Assembly (NCBI GenBank): GCA_945912145.1
Contig: CAMEBF010000001.1
Span: 310,001-374,000, forward strand
Direction: 5' to 3'
Origin: an uncultured Clostridia bacterium
GTDB taxonomy: Bacteria; Bacillota; Clostridia; Oscillospirales; Acutalibacteraceae
DNA: 64,000 nt
The notes under the pieces are model-generated. The model made no database searches and had not been told where the DNA came from. It worked only from the letters and a program-made list of their open reading frames with translations. Below, in pieces: positions 24,625 through 33,298 of the stretch. The translations under genes and the position numbers were made by a program. Within the stretch, counting starts at the first letter, position 1; each line of letters opens with the position of its first letter.

Positions 24625-25719
24625 TTATAGAAATCTGCCGCGAATGAGAACACGTTCAAGCGAAAAATCACGACTCAGCAGAACAAGATCGGCGTCGCGA
24701 CCTTCAGCAATATGACCGCAGACATCGCCGAGACCGACGGAATCGGCCGGAATATGCGTTGCGGAAGCAATCGCTTTCTCAGGGGGAATACCGCATTGTA
24801 TCAGATTCCGCATCATACGGAAAACGTTCATGGTGGAACCGGCGATTGTGCCGTCTTTGAGCGTTGCAACCGAATCTTTCACAAATACTTTGAGATTGCC
24901 GAGCGTATATTCTCCATCACCGAGACCGGTTGCCGCCATTGAATCCGAAATAACGGCCAGTCTTTCAGCTTTTGCTCCGAACATCATGCGGAGAACCGGC
25001 GGAGCAATGTGAATCCCGTCGCAGATGATTTCCGCTATGGCGTCCGAATCGAAAAATGCACCGATTACGCCGGGTTTGCGGTGATGAAGTCCGTTCATCG
25101 CATTAAAAATATGCGTAATGTGATCTGCGCCGTTACGGATTGCTTCCATCGCGGTATCATAATCGCAGTCCGTATGGGCGATGGAAACTTTACCGCAGAA
25201 TCCGTCTATAAAGCTGGCGGCATTCTGATATTCAGGGGCAACATTGACAACTTTTATAAAATTCCCAAGAGACTGGATAAACGGAAGATCCGGTTCTTTT
25301 AACAGCGAGATGTCGTGCGCGCCGCATTTTTTCGGGGAGAGATACGGTCCTTCGAGATTGATGCCGCGAATGACGGCTCCGTCATGGTCATTTTCTGACG
25401 CTTCGGTAATACGGTCGACCGCTTTTTGGATATCGTTATCAGAGAGTGTGACGGTCGTCGCCAGTATTGATGTGATACCGTTTTCTCCGTAATAACGGAG
25501 CATGGAATTCATTTCAAAGGTTGACGCTGTTGAAAAGTCGTACCCGACGCAGCCGTGTGTATGAATGTCTACCAGACCGGGGATCAGAAACCGGTCAGCG
25601 CAGTCTATCTCATCTGAGCCGTCGAGAGTGCCGAGTTTTGCTATTATTCCGTTTTTAACTTCAACATCGGTACGGACAAACTGTCCGTCCAAAAATACCT
25701 GTCCGTTTTTCAGAATCAT
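24625..25719 (-). CDS. nagA: N-acetylglucosamine-6-phosphate deacetylase
   Basis: 364 residues of the amidohydrolase superfamily. HTH at 53-55 (VDIHTHG) begins the metal site; EGPYLSP (about 120-126) supplies the Glu ligand; HIFNAM (about 204-209) and the catalytic Asp in ISDSMAATG (about 265) follow. It removes acetate from GlcNAc-6-P to give glucosamine-6-P, for amino-sugar use and cell-wall recycling. The ATG at 25719 is chosen since AAAGGTG lies 7 bases upstream. nagB was not found in the window. Palindromes lie in the upstream divergent region. Confidence 0.92.
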   Translation of the reverse strand: MILKNGQVFLDGQFVRTDVEVKNGIIAKLGTLDGSDEIDCADRFLIPGLVDIHTHGCVGYDFSTASTFEMNSMLRYYGENGITSILATTVTLSDNDIQKAVDRITEASENDHDGAVIRGINLEGPYLSPKKCGAHDISLLKEPDLPFIQSLGNFIKVVNVAPEYQNAASFIDGFCGKVSIAHTDCDYDTAMEAIRNGADHITHIFNAMNGLHHRKPGVIGAFFDSDAIAEIICDGIHIAPPVLRMMFGAKAERLAVISDSMAATGLGDGEYTLGNLKVFVKDSVATLKDGTIAGSTMNVFRMMRNLIQCGIPPEKAIASATHIPADSVGLGDVCGHIAEGRDADLVLLSRDFSLERVLIRGRFL

Positions 25720-25754
25720 AATTATCACCTTTTTTTATCATAACACGAATTGCC

Positions 25755-25768
25755 GCATTTTAAAATGC
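25755..25768. promoter_or_regulatory. 14-bp palindrome, candidate operator upstream of nagA
   Basis: GCATTTTAAAATGC, a perfect palindrome about 36 bases upstream of the nagA start, near the expected -35 position of a TATGAT -10. Confidence 0.4.
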
Positions 25769-25784
25769 TTTTTGTAAAAAAATT

Positions 25785-25812
25785 AAAAATTTTGAAATTT
25801 ATCAAAATTTTT
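25785..25812. promoter_or_regulatory. 11-bp inverted repeat, candidate shared operator
   Basis: AAAAATTTTGA (25785-25795), 6-bp spacer, TCAAAATTTTT (25802-25812), between divergent nagA and the ceramidase-like gene and touching the -35 box of the latter. Confidence 0.45.
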
Positions 25813-25813
25813 C

Positions 25814-25842
25814 TTGAAGAATCGACCATTATATACTATAAT
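25814..25842 (+). promoter_or_regulatory. Promoter of the ceramidase-like gene
   Basis: TTGAAG (25814-25819), 17-bp spacer, TATAAT (25837-25842). This -10 box covers an in-frame ATG, ruling that ATG out as the start. Confidence 0.75.
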
Positions 25843-25876
25843 GAAATTGAATTCAAATTTCTGGGAGGGATTTTTT

Positions 25877-27295
25877 GTGGCACTAGCGGATTTCGCAGCG
25901 TCGGCTGTCAGATCCATATCCAAACATAACGCCGCTTCGTTAAAACGAAAGCGTTCTGCTCCGCCTATTTCCGATCATATTATCAAGAGTATTCGCGGAG
26001 ATCAATATAAAGTCGGTTTTTCATCCTGTGAAGTCATGCCCGATGATCTGGGTAAGGCAACCCATTGGATCGCAGGACACGGTCCGGGGCATAAAGTTGA
26101 GGACGTTCACGATCCTATTACGGTCAGTGCTATGTGGATCGGCTGCGGTGATCATGGCGGACTGATAATGGTCAGTGCGGATTGTATCGGTCTGACAAGA
26201 GTCGAAGTGGCAAAAGTTCGCGATAAGCTTTCCGATTTTTCCAAACGGAGCAACTGCAAAAGCATCAATATCTGCTGCACCCATTCACATGCCGGCTTTG
26301 ATACGGTCGGTTATTGGGGCAAGCTTCCGAAAACAGGCAAAAACCCCGCCTACATGGAAAAGCTCCTGACTTCGATTGCGCACGTCTGTGAGCAGGCCTA
26401 TGAAAATCGTACAGAAGGCGATATTTACGTCGGTAGCATCCATGTGCCGGAGGCGCAGCTCGATAAACGTCTGCCGATCGTGCTTCATGACGTGCTGACC
26501 AGAATCCGTTTTGTTCCCGATGACGGCAGCAGCGAAACATGGTTTCTGAATTATGCGGCACATCCGAATACGCTCGGCGGCAAGAACCGGACAATCAGCG
26601 CGGATTATCCTTATTATATGCGGGAAATGATCAAAAAAGCAAAGCCTGTCAATGTCTTATTCGGTGTCGGCGCAATCGGTGCGGTCGATCCGGGCGATTT
26701 CTGCGAAGATAAGGTCGAACGGACACAGCTTCAGGGAGAATGCCTCGGAAAAGCGGCGCTGCAAATCAATAATGATGAAAAAATGGATTGTGAACTGACT
26801 GTTTTACGACAGCCGTTTTACGCGCCGGTTGATAATGCGGTTTTGGCTTTTCTGGCTTCACTGAAGGTTATGAGCTCCAAACGATATCCCTGTGAAAAGG
26901 GTGATCTCGGCATGGCGCTGAAAACAGAAATGACCTATATCAAGCTCGGAAAACAGAAAATCCTTCTGCTCCCCGGCGAGAATTTTCCCGAGACCGTTTA
27001 CGGCGGTTATGCTTCTCAGGAGGATTCCGCAACGGGTGAAGCGCCTTCGATCAATCCGAAGCCGCTTACTGAAATTGCAGGCGATGAAAACCTGCTGGTC
27101 TTCGGCGTCACCAATGATATGACGGGCTATGTCGTTCCGCCGAATGATTTCATTCTGCATCCGACCCAGGCTTACCTGAGCAACGGTCGTGACCGCTTCG
27201 ATCGCAGCCATTATCACGAAACGAACTCCCTCGGTATCCTGACGCAAAAGGCGATAGCGGATTGCTTTGCCCACATGGTTGAGCGGATGGGCTGA
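25877..27295 (+). CDS. Neutral ceramidase-like N-terminal domain protein
   Basis: 472 residues starting at GTG 25877, with GGGAGGG 7 bases upstream; earlier in-frame codons lie in the promoter. VGFSSCEVMPDD opens the fold, CCTHSHAG (about residues 136-143) matches the zinc-binding THSH region and FLNYAAHPNTLG (about 224-235) another conserved segment of the neutral/alkaline ceramidase family. The usual catalytic serine segment (GDVSP in true ceramidases) appears here as GAVDPGDF, lacking serine, so ceramide hydrolysis is doubtful. No signal peptide, hence cytoplasmic. A GH5 endoglycoceramidase-like gene lies 3.6 kb away. Confidence 0.65.
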   Translation: MALADFAASAVRSISKHNAASLKRKRSAPPISDHIIKSIRGDQYKVGFSSCEVMPDDLGKATHWIAGHGPGHKVEDVHDPITVSAMWIGCGDHGGLIMVSADCIGLTRVEVAKVRDKLSDFSKRSNCKSINICCTHSHAGFDTVGYWGKLPKTGKNPAYMEKLLTSIAHVCEQAYENRTEGDIYVGSIHVPEAQLDKRLPIVLHDVLTRIRFVPDDGSSETWFLNYAAHPNTLGGKNRTISADYPYYMREMIKKAKPVNVLFGVGAIGAVDPGDFCEDKVERTQLQGECLGKAALQINNDEKMDCELTVLRQPFYAPVDNAVLAFLASLKVMSSKRYPCEKGDLGMALKTEMTYIKLGKQKILLLPGENFPETVYGGYASQEDSATGEAPSINPKPLTEIAGDENLLVFGVTNDMTGYVVPPNDFILHPTQAYLSNGRDRFDRSHYHETNSLGILTQKAIADCFAHMVERMG

Positions 27296-27310
27296 TAATT
27301 TGTGTAATCG

Positions 27311-27346
27311 GTGAGTACGGCGCTACAGTCCGTACTCATCTTTTTT
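27311..27346 (+). terminator. Terminator of ceramidase-like gene, overlapping the end of the convergent regulator
   Basis: GAGTACGG (27313-27320) and CCGTACTC (27330-27337), then ATCTTTTTT. The hairpin lies partly within the last codons of the convergent Crp/Fnr gene. Confidence 0.8.
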
Positions 27347-27967
27347 AATATGGATAACATTCCCGTCGGAACGAATCATTCCGCTTTCATTCAGTTTTTT
27401 GATCTCACGCATCATTGCGCTGCGATCAACGGAAAGATAATCGGCCAGATCGGACAGCGACAGCGGCAGCGTGAACTGATCGGAATCAAACTGATCCCGA
27501 AGGTACGTAAAATATGTCATGAGCTTATCCTGCGTTGATCGTCGGCTTAAGATGACAATATGAATTTGTGATTTTCGCATGGCGGCATCCAGAAGATTGT
27601 TTAATAAAATCAGATGCTTGCCACAGTTGTTTTCGCATCGGGATAGAAGACGGTCATAATCAATCATACTGAGTACACAGGTCTCTTTTGCCTGGATATA
27701 ATAGATATTGCGATCGGATTTCGGCAGGAAGCGTTTTCCGAATACATCGCCGACCTCATAATAATCAATAATGCTTTTCTGTCCGTTGATGTCGGTGCAG
27801 ACCAGGTGAGCGATTCCTTTTTCCATGAGAGCTAGTTCCTGCGCTTTTTCTGTGAAACGCATAATAATATCGCCCTTGTTGTATATTTTCTCTTCACGGA
27901 ACAAACAGCGGCGTATTTCCGTTGTTTCTTCTTTAGACATAAATGCATAAGGTGAATATTTACCCAT
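27323..27967 (-). CDS. Crp/Fnr-family transcriptional regulator
   Basis: 214 residues: an N-terminal cyclic-nucleotide-type beta-barrel (about 20-120, with YNKGDIIMR and YYEVGDVFGKRF), a dimer helix, and a C-terminal winged helix in which LSLSDLADYLSVDRSAMMREIKKL is the helix-turn-helix (shown parts only: LADYLSVDRSAMMREIKKL). No four-Cys cluster is present at the N-terminus, so it is not a classical FNR; the few cysteines (C21, C57, C82, C95, C99) are scattered. It is divergent from nrdDG, with a palindrome and NrdR-like box between. Control of anaerobic nucleotide reduction is inferred from position. Confidence 0.82.
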   Translation of the reverse strand: MGKYSPYAFMSKEETTEIRRCLFREEKIYNKGDIIMRFTEKAQELALMEKGIAHLVCTDINGQKSIIDYYEVGDVFGKRFLPKSDRNIYYIQAKETCVLSMIDYDRLLSRCENNCGKHLILLNNLLDAAMRKSQIHIVILSRRSTQDKLMTYFTYLRDQFDSDQFTLPLSLSDLADYLSVDRSAMMREIKKLNESGMIRSDGNVIHIKKDEYGL

Positions 27968-28006
27968 CTTTGAACCACTCCATAATGTGTTTTGTTTTAA
28001 AATTTA

Positions 28007-28022
28007 TCACTATATCTTGTAT
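28007..28022 (+). promoter_or_regulatory. NrdR-box-like site
   Basis: TCACTATATCTTGTAT agrees at 13 of 16 positions with the NrdR box consensus aCaCwAtATaTwGtgt. NrdR boxes usually occur in pairs; no second one was found. Confidence 0.5.
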
Positions 28023-28035
28023 TATATTTCATTTT

Positions 28036-28051
28036 TGTTGCAAATGCAACA
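28036..28051. promoter_or_regulatory. 16-bp palindrome at -41.5 of the nrdD promoter
   Basis: TGTTGCAAATGCAACA. If the nrdD -10 is TACAAT (28073-28078), the start is near 28085 and the palindrome centre is at about -41.5, the class II position for Crp/Fnr activators; no -35 box is present, in keeping with activator dependence. Confidence 0.55.
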
Positions 28052-28128
28052 GATTTTTGAAATTTTTTCATGTACAATAAGTAACGCACGCACAAGCTGA
28101 ATCTTGTAAAGATAGGGAGGAAAATTTA

Positions 28129-30303
28129 ATGCGAATTATTAAACGAAACGGATCAGAAGAGCTTTTTGATATACAGAAAATTATTGCCGCCATCACCAAG
28201 GCGGATTCCGCTTCGGAAAAGCGGGAGCTGACGCCGGAAGAGATCAATGACATTGCGGAATATGTCGAATACAAATGCAATAAAATGGGAAGAGCGGTTT
28301 CCGTTGAAGAAATTCAGGATATGGTCGAGGATCAGATCATGGCGAAAGGCGCGTTTGAGCTGGCGAAATGTTACGTTCGCTATCGCTATATCCGGTCATT
28401 AGCCAGAAAAGCCAATACGACGGATAATCAGATTCTGACACTGATCGAATGCAACAATGAAGAGGTCAAACAAGAGAATTCCAATAAAAATCCTACGGTC
28501 AACAGCGTACAGCGCGATTATATGGCCGGTGAGGTCAGTAAAGATCTGACCAAAAGAATCCTTTTACCGCCGGATATTGTTGAGGCGCACGAACAGGGCA
28601 TTATTCATTTCCATGACGCGGATTATTTTGCGCAGCATATGCACAACTGCGATCTTGTCAATCTTGAGGATATGCTCCAGAACGGCACCGTCATCAGCGG
28701 CACCCTGATCGAGAAACCCCACAGTTTTTCAACGGCCTGCAATATCGCCACGCAGATCATCGCGCAGGTTGCCAGCAACCAGTACGGCGGTCAGAGCATC
28801 AGCTTATCGCATCTCGCACCGTTTGTGCAGACCTCCCGTGAAAAGATCCGCAAGGCTGTCCTCGACGAGATCAAAGAGATGGACGTTACCGTCTCGGAAG
28901 AAAAATTAAACCACATTATCGAAGCAAGATTGCGTGAGGAAATTTCAAAAGGCGTGCAGACGATTCAGTATCAGGTCGTCACCCTCCTGACAACGAACGG
29001 ACAGGCACCGTTTGTCACGGTCTTTATGTATCTCGGTGAAGCCAAAAACGAGCGCGAAAAAGCCGATCTCGCCATGATTATCGAGGAGACGCTCAAACAG
29101 CGTTATGAAGGCGTTAAAAATGAAGCCGGCGAGTGGATCACTCCGGCCTTCCCGAAGCTGATCTATGTGCTCGAGGAAGATAATGTGACGGAAGGTACTC
29201 CCTATTGGTATCTGACAGAGCTTGCAGCAAAATGCACGGCGAAGAGAATGGTTCCCGACTACATCTCGGAAAAGATTATGCTGCAGAATAAGATCGACAA
29301 GAACGGGGAAGGTCATTGTTATACTTGCATGGGCTGCCGTTCGTTCCTGACGCCTTATGTGGACGAAGACGGAAAACCGAAGTATTACGGTCGCTTCAAT
29401 CAGGGCGTTGTGACGGTCAACCTGGTTGATATTGCACTGTCGGCTCACCGCGATCTGGATGAATTCTGGAAAATTTTTGACGATCGCATGGAGCTTTGTC
29501 ACAGAGCGCTGCGCTGCCGTCATGAGCGTCTGAAAGGCACCTATTCCGACGCCGCACCGATTCTGTGGCAGTATGGTGCTCTCGCCAGACTCAAGAAAGG
29601 GGAGACGATCGATAAGCTCCTTTACGGCGGTTATTCGACGCTTTCGCTTGGCTATGCCGGTCTGTGGGAGACGGTTTATGCGCTTCTTCACAAAAAAATG
29701 ACCACGCCGGAAGGTCGCGAGCTCGGTCTTGCCATTATGCGCAAGCTCAACGAATACACGGCAAAATGGAAAGCGGCGGAGAATATTGATTATTCGCTGT
29801 ATGGTACGCCGCTTGAAAGCACCACCTATAAATTCGCAAAGTCCCTTCAGAAACGCTTCGGCGTCATCGAGGGTGTGTCGGATAAAAACTACATTACAAA
29901 CTCCTATCATGTCCATGTGATGGAACAGATTGACGCGTTCGATAAGCTCGCTTTTGAATCCCAGTTCCAGGCTCTGTCGCCCGGCGGCGCGATCTCTTAT
30001 GTGGAAGTGCCGAATATGCAGGATAATATTCCCGCCGTCCTGAAGGTTATGCAGTTTATCTATGATAATATTATGTATGCGGAGCTGAACACCAAGAGCG
30101 ATTACTGCCAGGAATGCGGCTACGACGGTGAAATCAAAATCGTCAAGGACGAAGATGGCAAGCTTGTCTGGGAATGCCCGAAATGCGGCAACCGTGACCA
30201 GAATAAGATGAATGTTGCCAGACGCACCTGCGGCTATATCGGCACGCAGTTCTGGAACCAGGGACGCACACAGGAAATCGCGGAAAGAGTGCTTCACTTA
30301 TAA
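28129..30303 (+). CDS. nrdD: Anaerobic ribonucleoside-triphosphate reductase
   Basis: 724 residues, full length. An ATP-cone (IIKRNGSEELFDIQKI, 3-18) opens the protein; the catalytic barrel follows. A zinc site of two CxxC pairs is at about 661-664 (CQECG) and 679-682 (CPKCG), and the glycyl radical motif RRTCGYIG (698-705) places the radical on G702. It reduces ribonucleoside triphosphates to deoxy forms with formate or thioredoxin-type reductant and is oxygen-sensitive. GGGAGG lies 8 bases before the ATG. The stop codon overlaps the nrdG start by one base. Confidence 0.96.
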   Translation: MRIIKRNGSEELFDIQKIIAAITKADSASEKRELTPEEINDIAEYVEYKCNKMGRAVSVEEIQDMVEDQIMAKGAFELAKCYVRYRYIRSLARKANTTDNQILTLIECNNEEVKQENSNKNPTVNSVQRDYMAGEVSKDLTKRILLPPDIVEAHEQGIIHFHDADYFAQHMHNCDLVNLEDMLQNGTVISGTLIEKPHSFSTACNIATQIIAQVASNQYGGQSISLSHLAPFVQTSREKIRKAVLDEIKEMDVTVSEEKLNHIIEARLREEISKGVQTIQYQVVTLLTTNGQAPFVTVFMYLGEAKNEREKADLAMIIEETLKQRYEGVKNEAGEWITPAFPKLIYVLEEDNVTEGTPYWYLTELAAKCTAKRMVPDYISEKIMLQNKIDKNGEGHCYTCMGCRSFLTPYVDEDGKPKYYGRFNQGVVTVNLVDIALSAHRDLDEFWKIFDDRMELCHRALRCRHERLKGTYSDAAPILWQYGALARLKKGETIDKLLYGGYSTLSLGYAGLWETVYALLHKKMTTPEGRELGLAIMRKLNEYTAKWKAAENIDYSLYGTPLESTTYKFAKSLQKRFGVIEGVSDKNYITNSYHVHVMEQIDAFDKLAFESQFQALSPGGAISYVEVPNMQDNIPAVLKVMQFIYDNIMYAELNTKSDYCQECGYDGEIKIVKDEDGKLVWECPKCGNRDQNKMNVARRTCGYIGTQFWNQGRTQEIAERVLHL

Positions 30304-30851
30304 TGCATTACGGAGAAATCAAAAAATGTGATATTGCAAACGGCGAGGGCGTCAGGGTCTCGCTGTTTGTTTCCGGGTGTACACACCATTGCAAGGGCTG
30401 TTTCAACGCGGAAACATGGGATTTTTCCTACGGTCAGCCCTATACGGATGAGACGGAAGCGGAGATTTTGGAACTTCTCGGTAAGGGATATATTTCCGGT
30501 CTGACGCTTTTGGGCGGCGAACCGTTCGAACCGGTCAATCAGCGAACACTGCTTCCGCTTCTGAAAAAAGCCAAGCAAAACTTTCCTGAAAAAGATATCT
30601 GGTGCTATACAGGCTATCTGTTTGATAAGGAGCTTCGGCAGGAGAGCCGAGCCCGATGTGAAGTGACGGACGAAATGCTTTCTCTGATCGATGTGCTTGT
30701 CGATGGCGAATTTAAGGAAGAATTGAAAGACATTAGTCTGCCGTACCGCGGTTCATCTAATCAGCGGATTCTTGATGTGCAGGCTTCGCTCAAAACAGGG
30801 AAGCTTGTGCCGTGGGAAATCAGAAGTCCGCAAATCCATATGAACAAATAA
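30303..30851 (+). CDS. nrdG: Anaerobic ribonucleotide reductase activating protein
   Basis: 182 residues, a radical-SAM enzyme. CTHHCKGC (about 26-33) gives the CX3CX2C ligands of the [4Fe-4S] cluster, and LLGGEPFEPVNQ (about 65-76) the SAM-binding GGEP motif. It makes the glycyl radical on NrdD. Coupled to nrdD by TAATG. The C-terminus extends past the fold with LKTGKLVPWE, common in Firmicutes members. A terminator follows. Confidence 0.95.
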   Translation: MHYGEIKKCDIANGEGVRVSLFVSGCTHHCKGCFNAETWDFSYGQPYTDETEAEILELLGKGYISGLTLLGGEPFEPVNQRTLLPLLKKAKQNFPEKDIWCYTGYLFDKELRQESRARCEVTDEMLSLIDVLVDGEFKEELKDISLPYRGSSNQRILDVQASLKTGKLVPWEIRSPQIHMNK

Positions 30852-30854
30852 ATG

Positions 30855-30890
30855 AAACGACTGTATCATAATCGGTACAGTCGTTTTTTT
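30855..30890 (+). terminator. Terminator of nrdDG
   Basis: ACGACTGTA (30857-30865) and TACAGTCGT (30876-30884), then seven T. Confidence 0.92.
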
Positions 30891-30896
30891 CGTCTA

Positions 30897-32357
30897 TCAG
30901 AGCTTCACAATAATTTCATTCTCGCCTTTTACCGGTGTGACGGAGATATACACAGCTTCGGAATCGCCAATCGGATGAATGGTTGCTTTTCGTTCGGAAA
31001 TAATCTCTCGCGGCATTGTGGGTGCATAGATCATGACCTTTTTCCGCGTCAGCTTTTCCGTTGTAAATTTCAGCGTAAAGGTATTGTTCCTGCGATTAAA
31101 ACCGTATTTTTGAATTTCACCGGGAACGGCAACAGGGTAGGGTCTCGCGATGATCTTCATAATCTTTTCTTCGGCAAGCGCCGGCCAGAATGCCCAATAG
31201 GTCTGGCTCCAATGATTGTTGTCGAACAGCTCCAGCAGATGCTCCAGATGCGGATAATCATCACATCCCGGCACCATGCCGCCCCATTCACCGACAAGCA
31301 CAGGAACGCCGAGTCTTGCCTGCGTTTTTGCGTGCTGCGCAAAGATCGTGTCGGCGCGGCTGTTGCTCGCCACATTTGTCATAACAGAGTCAACCGTCAG
31401 ATCGTAGCCGTGAGGAGAAAAAACAAGATTTTCCTCAAGTTTGCCATCGGGATAGCGCAGACGCGGCGTAGAACAGGGAATTGTCGTATTGGAGTAGTAG
31501 CAGTTCTCCATGAAGATAATACCGTTTTCGGTCACTTCACGAATGGCGGACGCAATTTTTACCAAGAACGGATAATAGGTTTCCGTATCAAACTTTTTGA
31601 TGAAAAGATCGGCACCGGATGTCGCACTGCGGAAAACCTCAGGATCATCGATTATCGCAAGTGCTTCCGTTGCGGTGTCGCCCTTGATGATATTTTTGAT
31701 CGCCTGCACTTTTTTTACCTTTTTGGAAAGAATGGTTTTTGTCGCGCTTTTTACGATCTTGCGGAATGCTTTTCCGCCGTCTGTTCCGGGATAGGGTTCG
31801 TTGAAAATATCAAAGCCCAGAAGATTTTCTTTGTCCTTGAACCGCTCGGCGACGTGCTTCCACATATCGGCGTAATGATCCTGTAAGCCTTTTCCGCAGA
31901 CGGGTAAGTTTGCCCAGAAGTTATCAAACGCGCGATGAACGGCTTTATCAAAGAAATAGCCCTCCGCCCAGATGAGCTTCGCTTTTTTGAAGTTGTAGGA
32001 ATCCGTAACTGTCGCCCAGTCCGGCGCACCGCCGTGATACAGATCCTGATGCATATCGAGATAGACATAAATCCCGTACTGATTGCAAAGATCAACATAT
32101 CGCTCCATGCAGTCGAGATAATCTTCATCATAAAAATCGGGACGTGGCTGTACCGCTTTCCAGAGCAGACCAAAACGCACGACGTTGATACCAAGTTCCG
32201 AAAGACGCTTGAACATGTCCGGCGTCCAGTCAACCGGCTTAAAATTCTCTTTCCCGTCAATCTCGTTTCCCTTGAATACCAGATTCACGCCGTTGAAAAT
32301 TCTCTCACGGCCACTTTCGTCTACCAATGCTTTTCCCTTAACGGTGATCCGTTCCAT
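30897..32357 (-). CDS. Glycoside hydrolase family 5, endoglycoceramidase-like
   Basis: 486 residues. FNGVNLVFKG near the N-terminus, the acid/base E187 in FDIFNEPYPG and the nucleophile E357 in GEWGG are as in GH5 endoglycoceramidases, which free the oligosaccharide from glycosphingolipids. A beta-sandwich C-terminal domain (about 400-486) follows. No signal peptide, so the enzyme looks cytoplasmic, unusual for this activity; an insertion of basic helices near 200-235 (KTILSKKVKKVQAI) is also odd. Glucocerebrosidase-like or beta-glycosidase activity on other substrates is possible. GGAGG precedes the ATG. Confidence 0.78.
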   Translation of the reverse strand: MERITVKGKALVDESGRERIFNGVNLVFKGNEIDGKENFKPVDWTPDMFKRLSELGINVVRFGLLWKAVQPRPDFYDEDYLDCMERYVDLCNQYGIYVYLDMHQDLYHGGAPDWATVTDSYNFKKAKLIWAEGYFFDKAVHRAFDNFWANLPVCGKGLQDHYADMWKHVAERFKDKENLLGFDIFNEPYPGTDGGKAFRKIVKSATKTILSKKVKKVQAIKNIIKGDTATEALAIIDDPEVFRSATSGADLFIKKFDTETYYPFLVKIASAIREVTENGIIFMENCYYSNTTIPCSTPRLRYPDGKLEENLVFSPHGYDLTVDSVMTNVASNSRADTIFAQHAKTQARLGVPVLVGEWGGMVPGCDDYPHLEHLLELFDNNHWSQTYWAFWPALAEEKIMKIIARPYPVAVPGEIQKYGFNRRNNTFTLKFTTEKLTRKKVMIYAPTMPREIISERKATIHPIGDSEAVYISVTPVKGENEIIVKL

Positions 32358-32386
32358 ACTCTTTCCTCCGTAATTGAGTTGCTTTC

Positions 32387-32414
32387 ATTATACCATATTT
32401 TTCAGGATAGTCAA
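32387..32414 (-). promoter_or_regulatory. Promoter of GH5 gene
   Basis: TTGACT (32414-32409), 16-bp spacer, TATAAT (32392-32387). Confidence 0.75.
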
Positions 32415-32449
32415 CAAAAAAACGCTGCATCCGGTCAGGACACAGCGCA
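32414..32449 (-). terminator. Terminator of PAP2 gene
   Basis: Minus strand CGCTGTGTCC/GGATGCAGCG stem (two G-U pairs) followed by TTTTTTT; it abuts the -35 box of the GH5 promoter. Confidence 0.8.
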
Positions 32450-32453
32450 ATAG

Positions 32454-33134
32454 TCAAGCCGTTTTCTTTTTAAATAAGTTGGCTAAATCGAAATCATTCA
32501 ATCGTTTGACAAATTTGTTATCCGATTTCTCTAACCGGTTCATAATGGCTTTCATCAGGAAATAGGCGAGAATACCGGCGATGGTACCGCAGATGAATCC
32601 GCCAACAACGTCCGTAAAATAATGAACCATTAAGTACAGTCTCGAGCAGCCGACCAGAACGGCGAGAATAGGGAAGACCCATTTGAATTTTTTATCCTTG
32701 AAGACAAGGAACATGGAAATTGCCATTTCGAAAGCGGCGGTCGTGTGACCGCTCGGGAAACTGCGATCACTTTCCGTCAGAGCTCCCGCTTCACGATACC
32801 ATTGCATAAATTCGCCGTTGCCGGACATTGTGACATAGGGTCTGGCTCTGGCTACCAACGGTTTTGCAATGACATTCGTAATCAACGTACCGATCAGGAT
32901 GGCTAAAAAGAGTGCCATGCCGTATTTTCTTGTTTTCTTAAAGAAGCAAAGGACAAGCCCAAGGAGCATCATCGGAATGACAAAATGAGAGTCACCGAGC
33001 TCCGTAAAGATTTGAACGAAAGACGTCAGCCACGCGGCATGCAGTTTTCCGAAAAACGCGAAGACGGAATAGTCTATGCCGTGAAAAACCGTATCCAGCC
33101 ATGTGCCGGCGCTTAACAGGGTAGTGGTTAACAT
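32454..33134 (-). CDS. PAP2-family membrane phosphatase
   Basis: 226 residues with 5-6 membrane segments. The three phosphatase motifs are visible: KPLVARARPY (about 88-97), FPSGHTT (about 125-131) and SRLYLMVHYFTDV (about 170-182). Such proteins dephosphorylate lipid phosphates, such as undecaprenyl pyrophosphate, phosphatidic acid or sphingolipid phosphates, on the outer face of the membrane. The substrate cannot be chosen from sequence. AAGGAGG lies 6 bases before the ATG and a TTGAAA/TATGAT promoter with a 16-bp spacer precedes it. Monocistronic. Confidence 0.87.
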   Translation of the reverse strand: MLTTTLLSAGTWLDTVFHGIDYSVFAFFGKLHAAWLTSFVQIFTELGDSHFVIPMMLLGLVLCFFKKTRKYGMALFLAILIGTLITNVIAKPLVARARPYVTMSGNGEFMQWYREAGALTESDRSFPSGHTTAAFEMAISMFLVFKDKKFKWVFPILAVLVGCSRLYLMVHYFTDVVGGFICGTIAGILAYFLMKAIMNRLEKSDNKFVKRLNDFDLANLFKKKTA

Positions 33135-33228
33135 AAAGTACCTCCTTATACTGATAGTACCATCATACCATAAAAGTGAAATTTTTCAAGTGGTAGGCAG
33201 AAAATCTTTGGATATTCTTTCCACATCC

Positions 33229-33257
33229 TTGACAAAATTCGTACAATCATGTATAGT
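33229..33257 (+). promoter_or_regulatory. Promoter of ligase/ACT unit
   Basis: TTGACA (33229-33234), 17-bp spacer, TATAGT (33252-33257). Confidence 0.85.
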
Positions 33258-33298
33258 ATTCTTGTCGAAAAAACAGATACCTGAAAGGATTGATTCCG

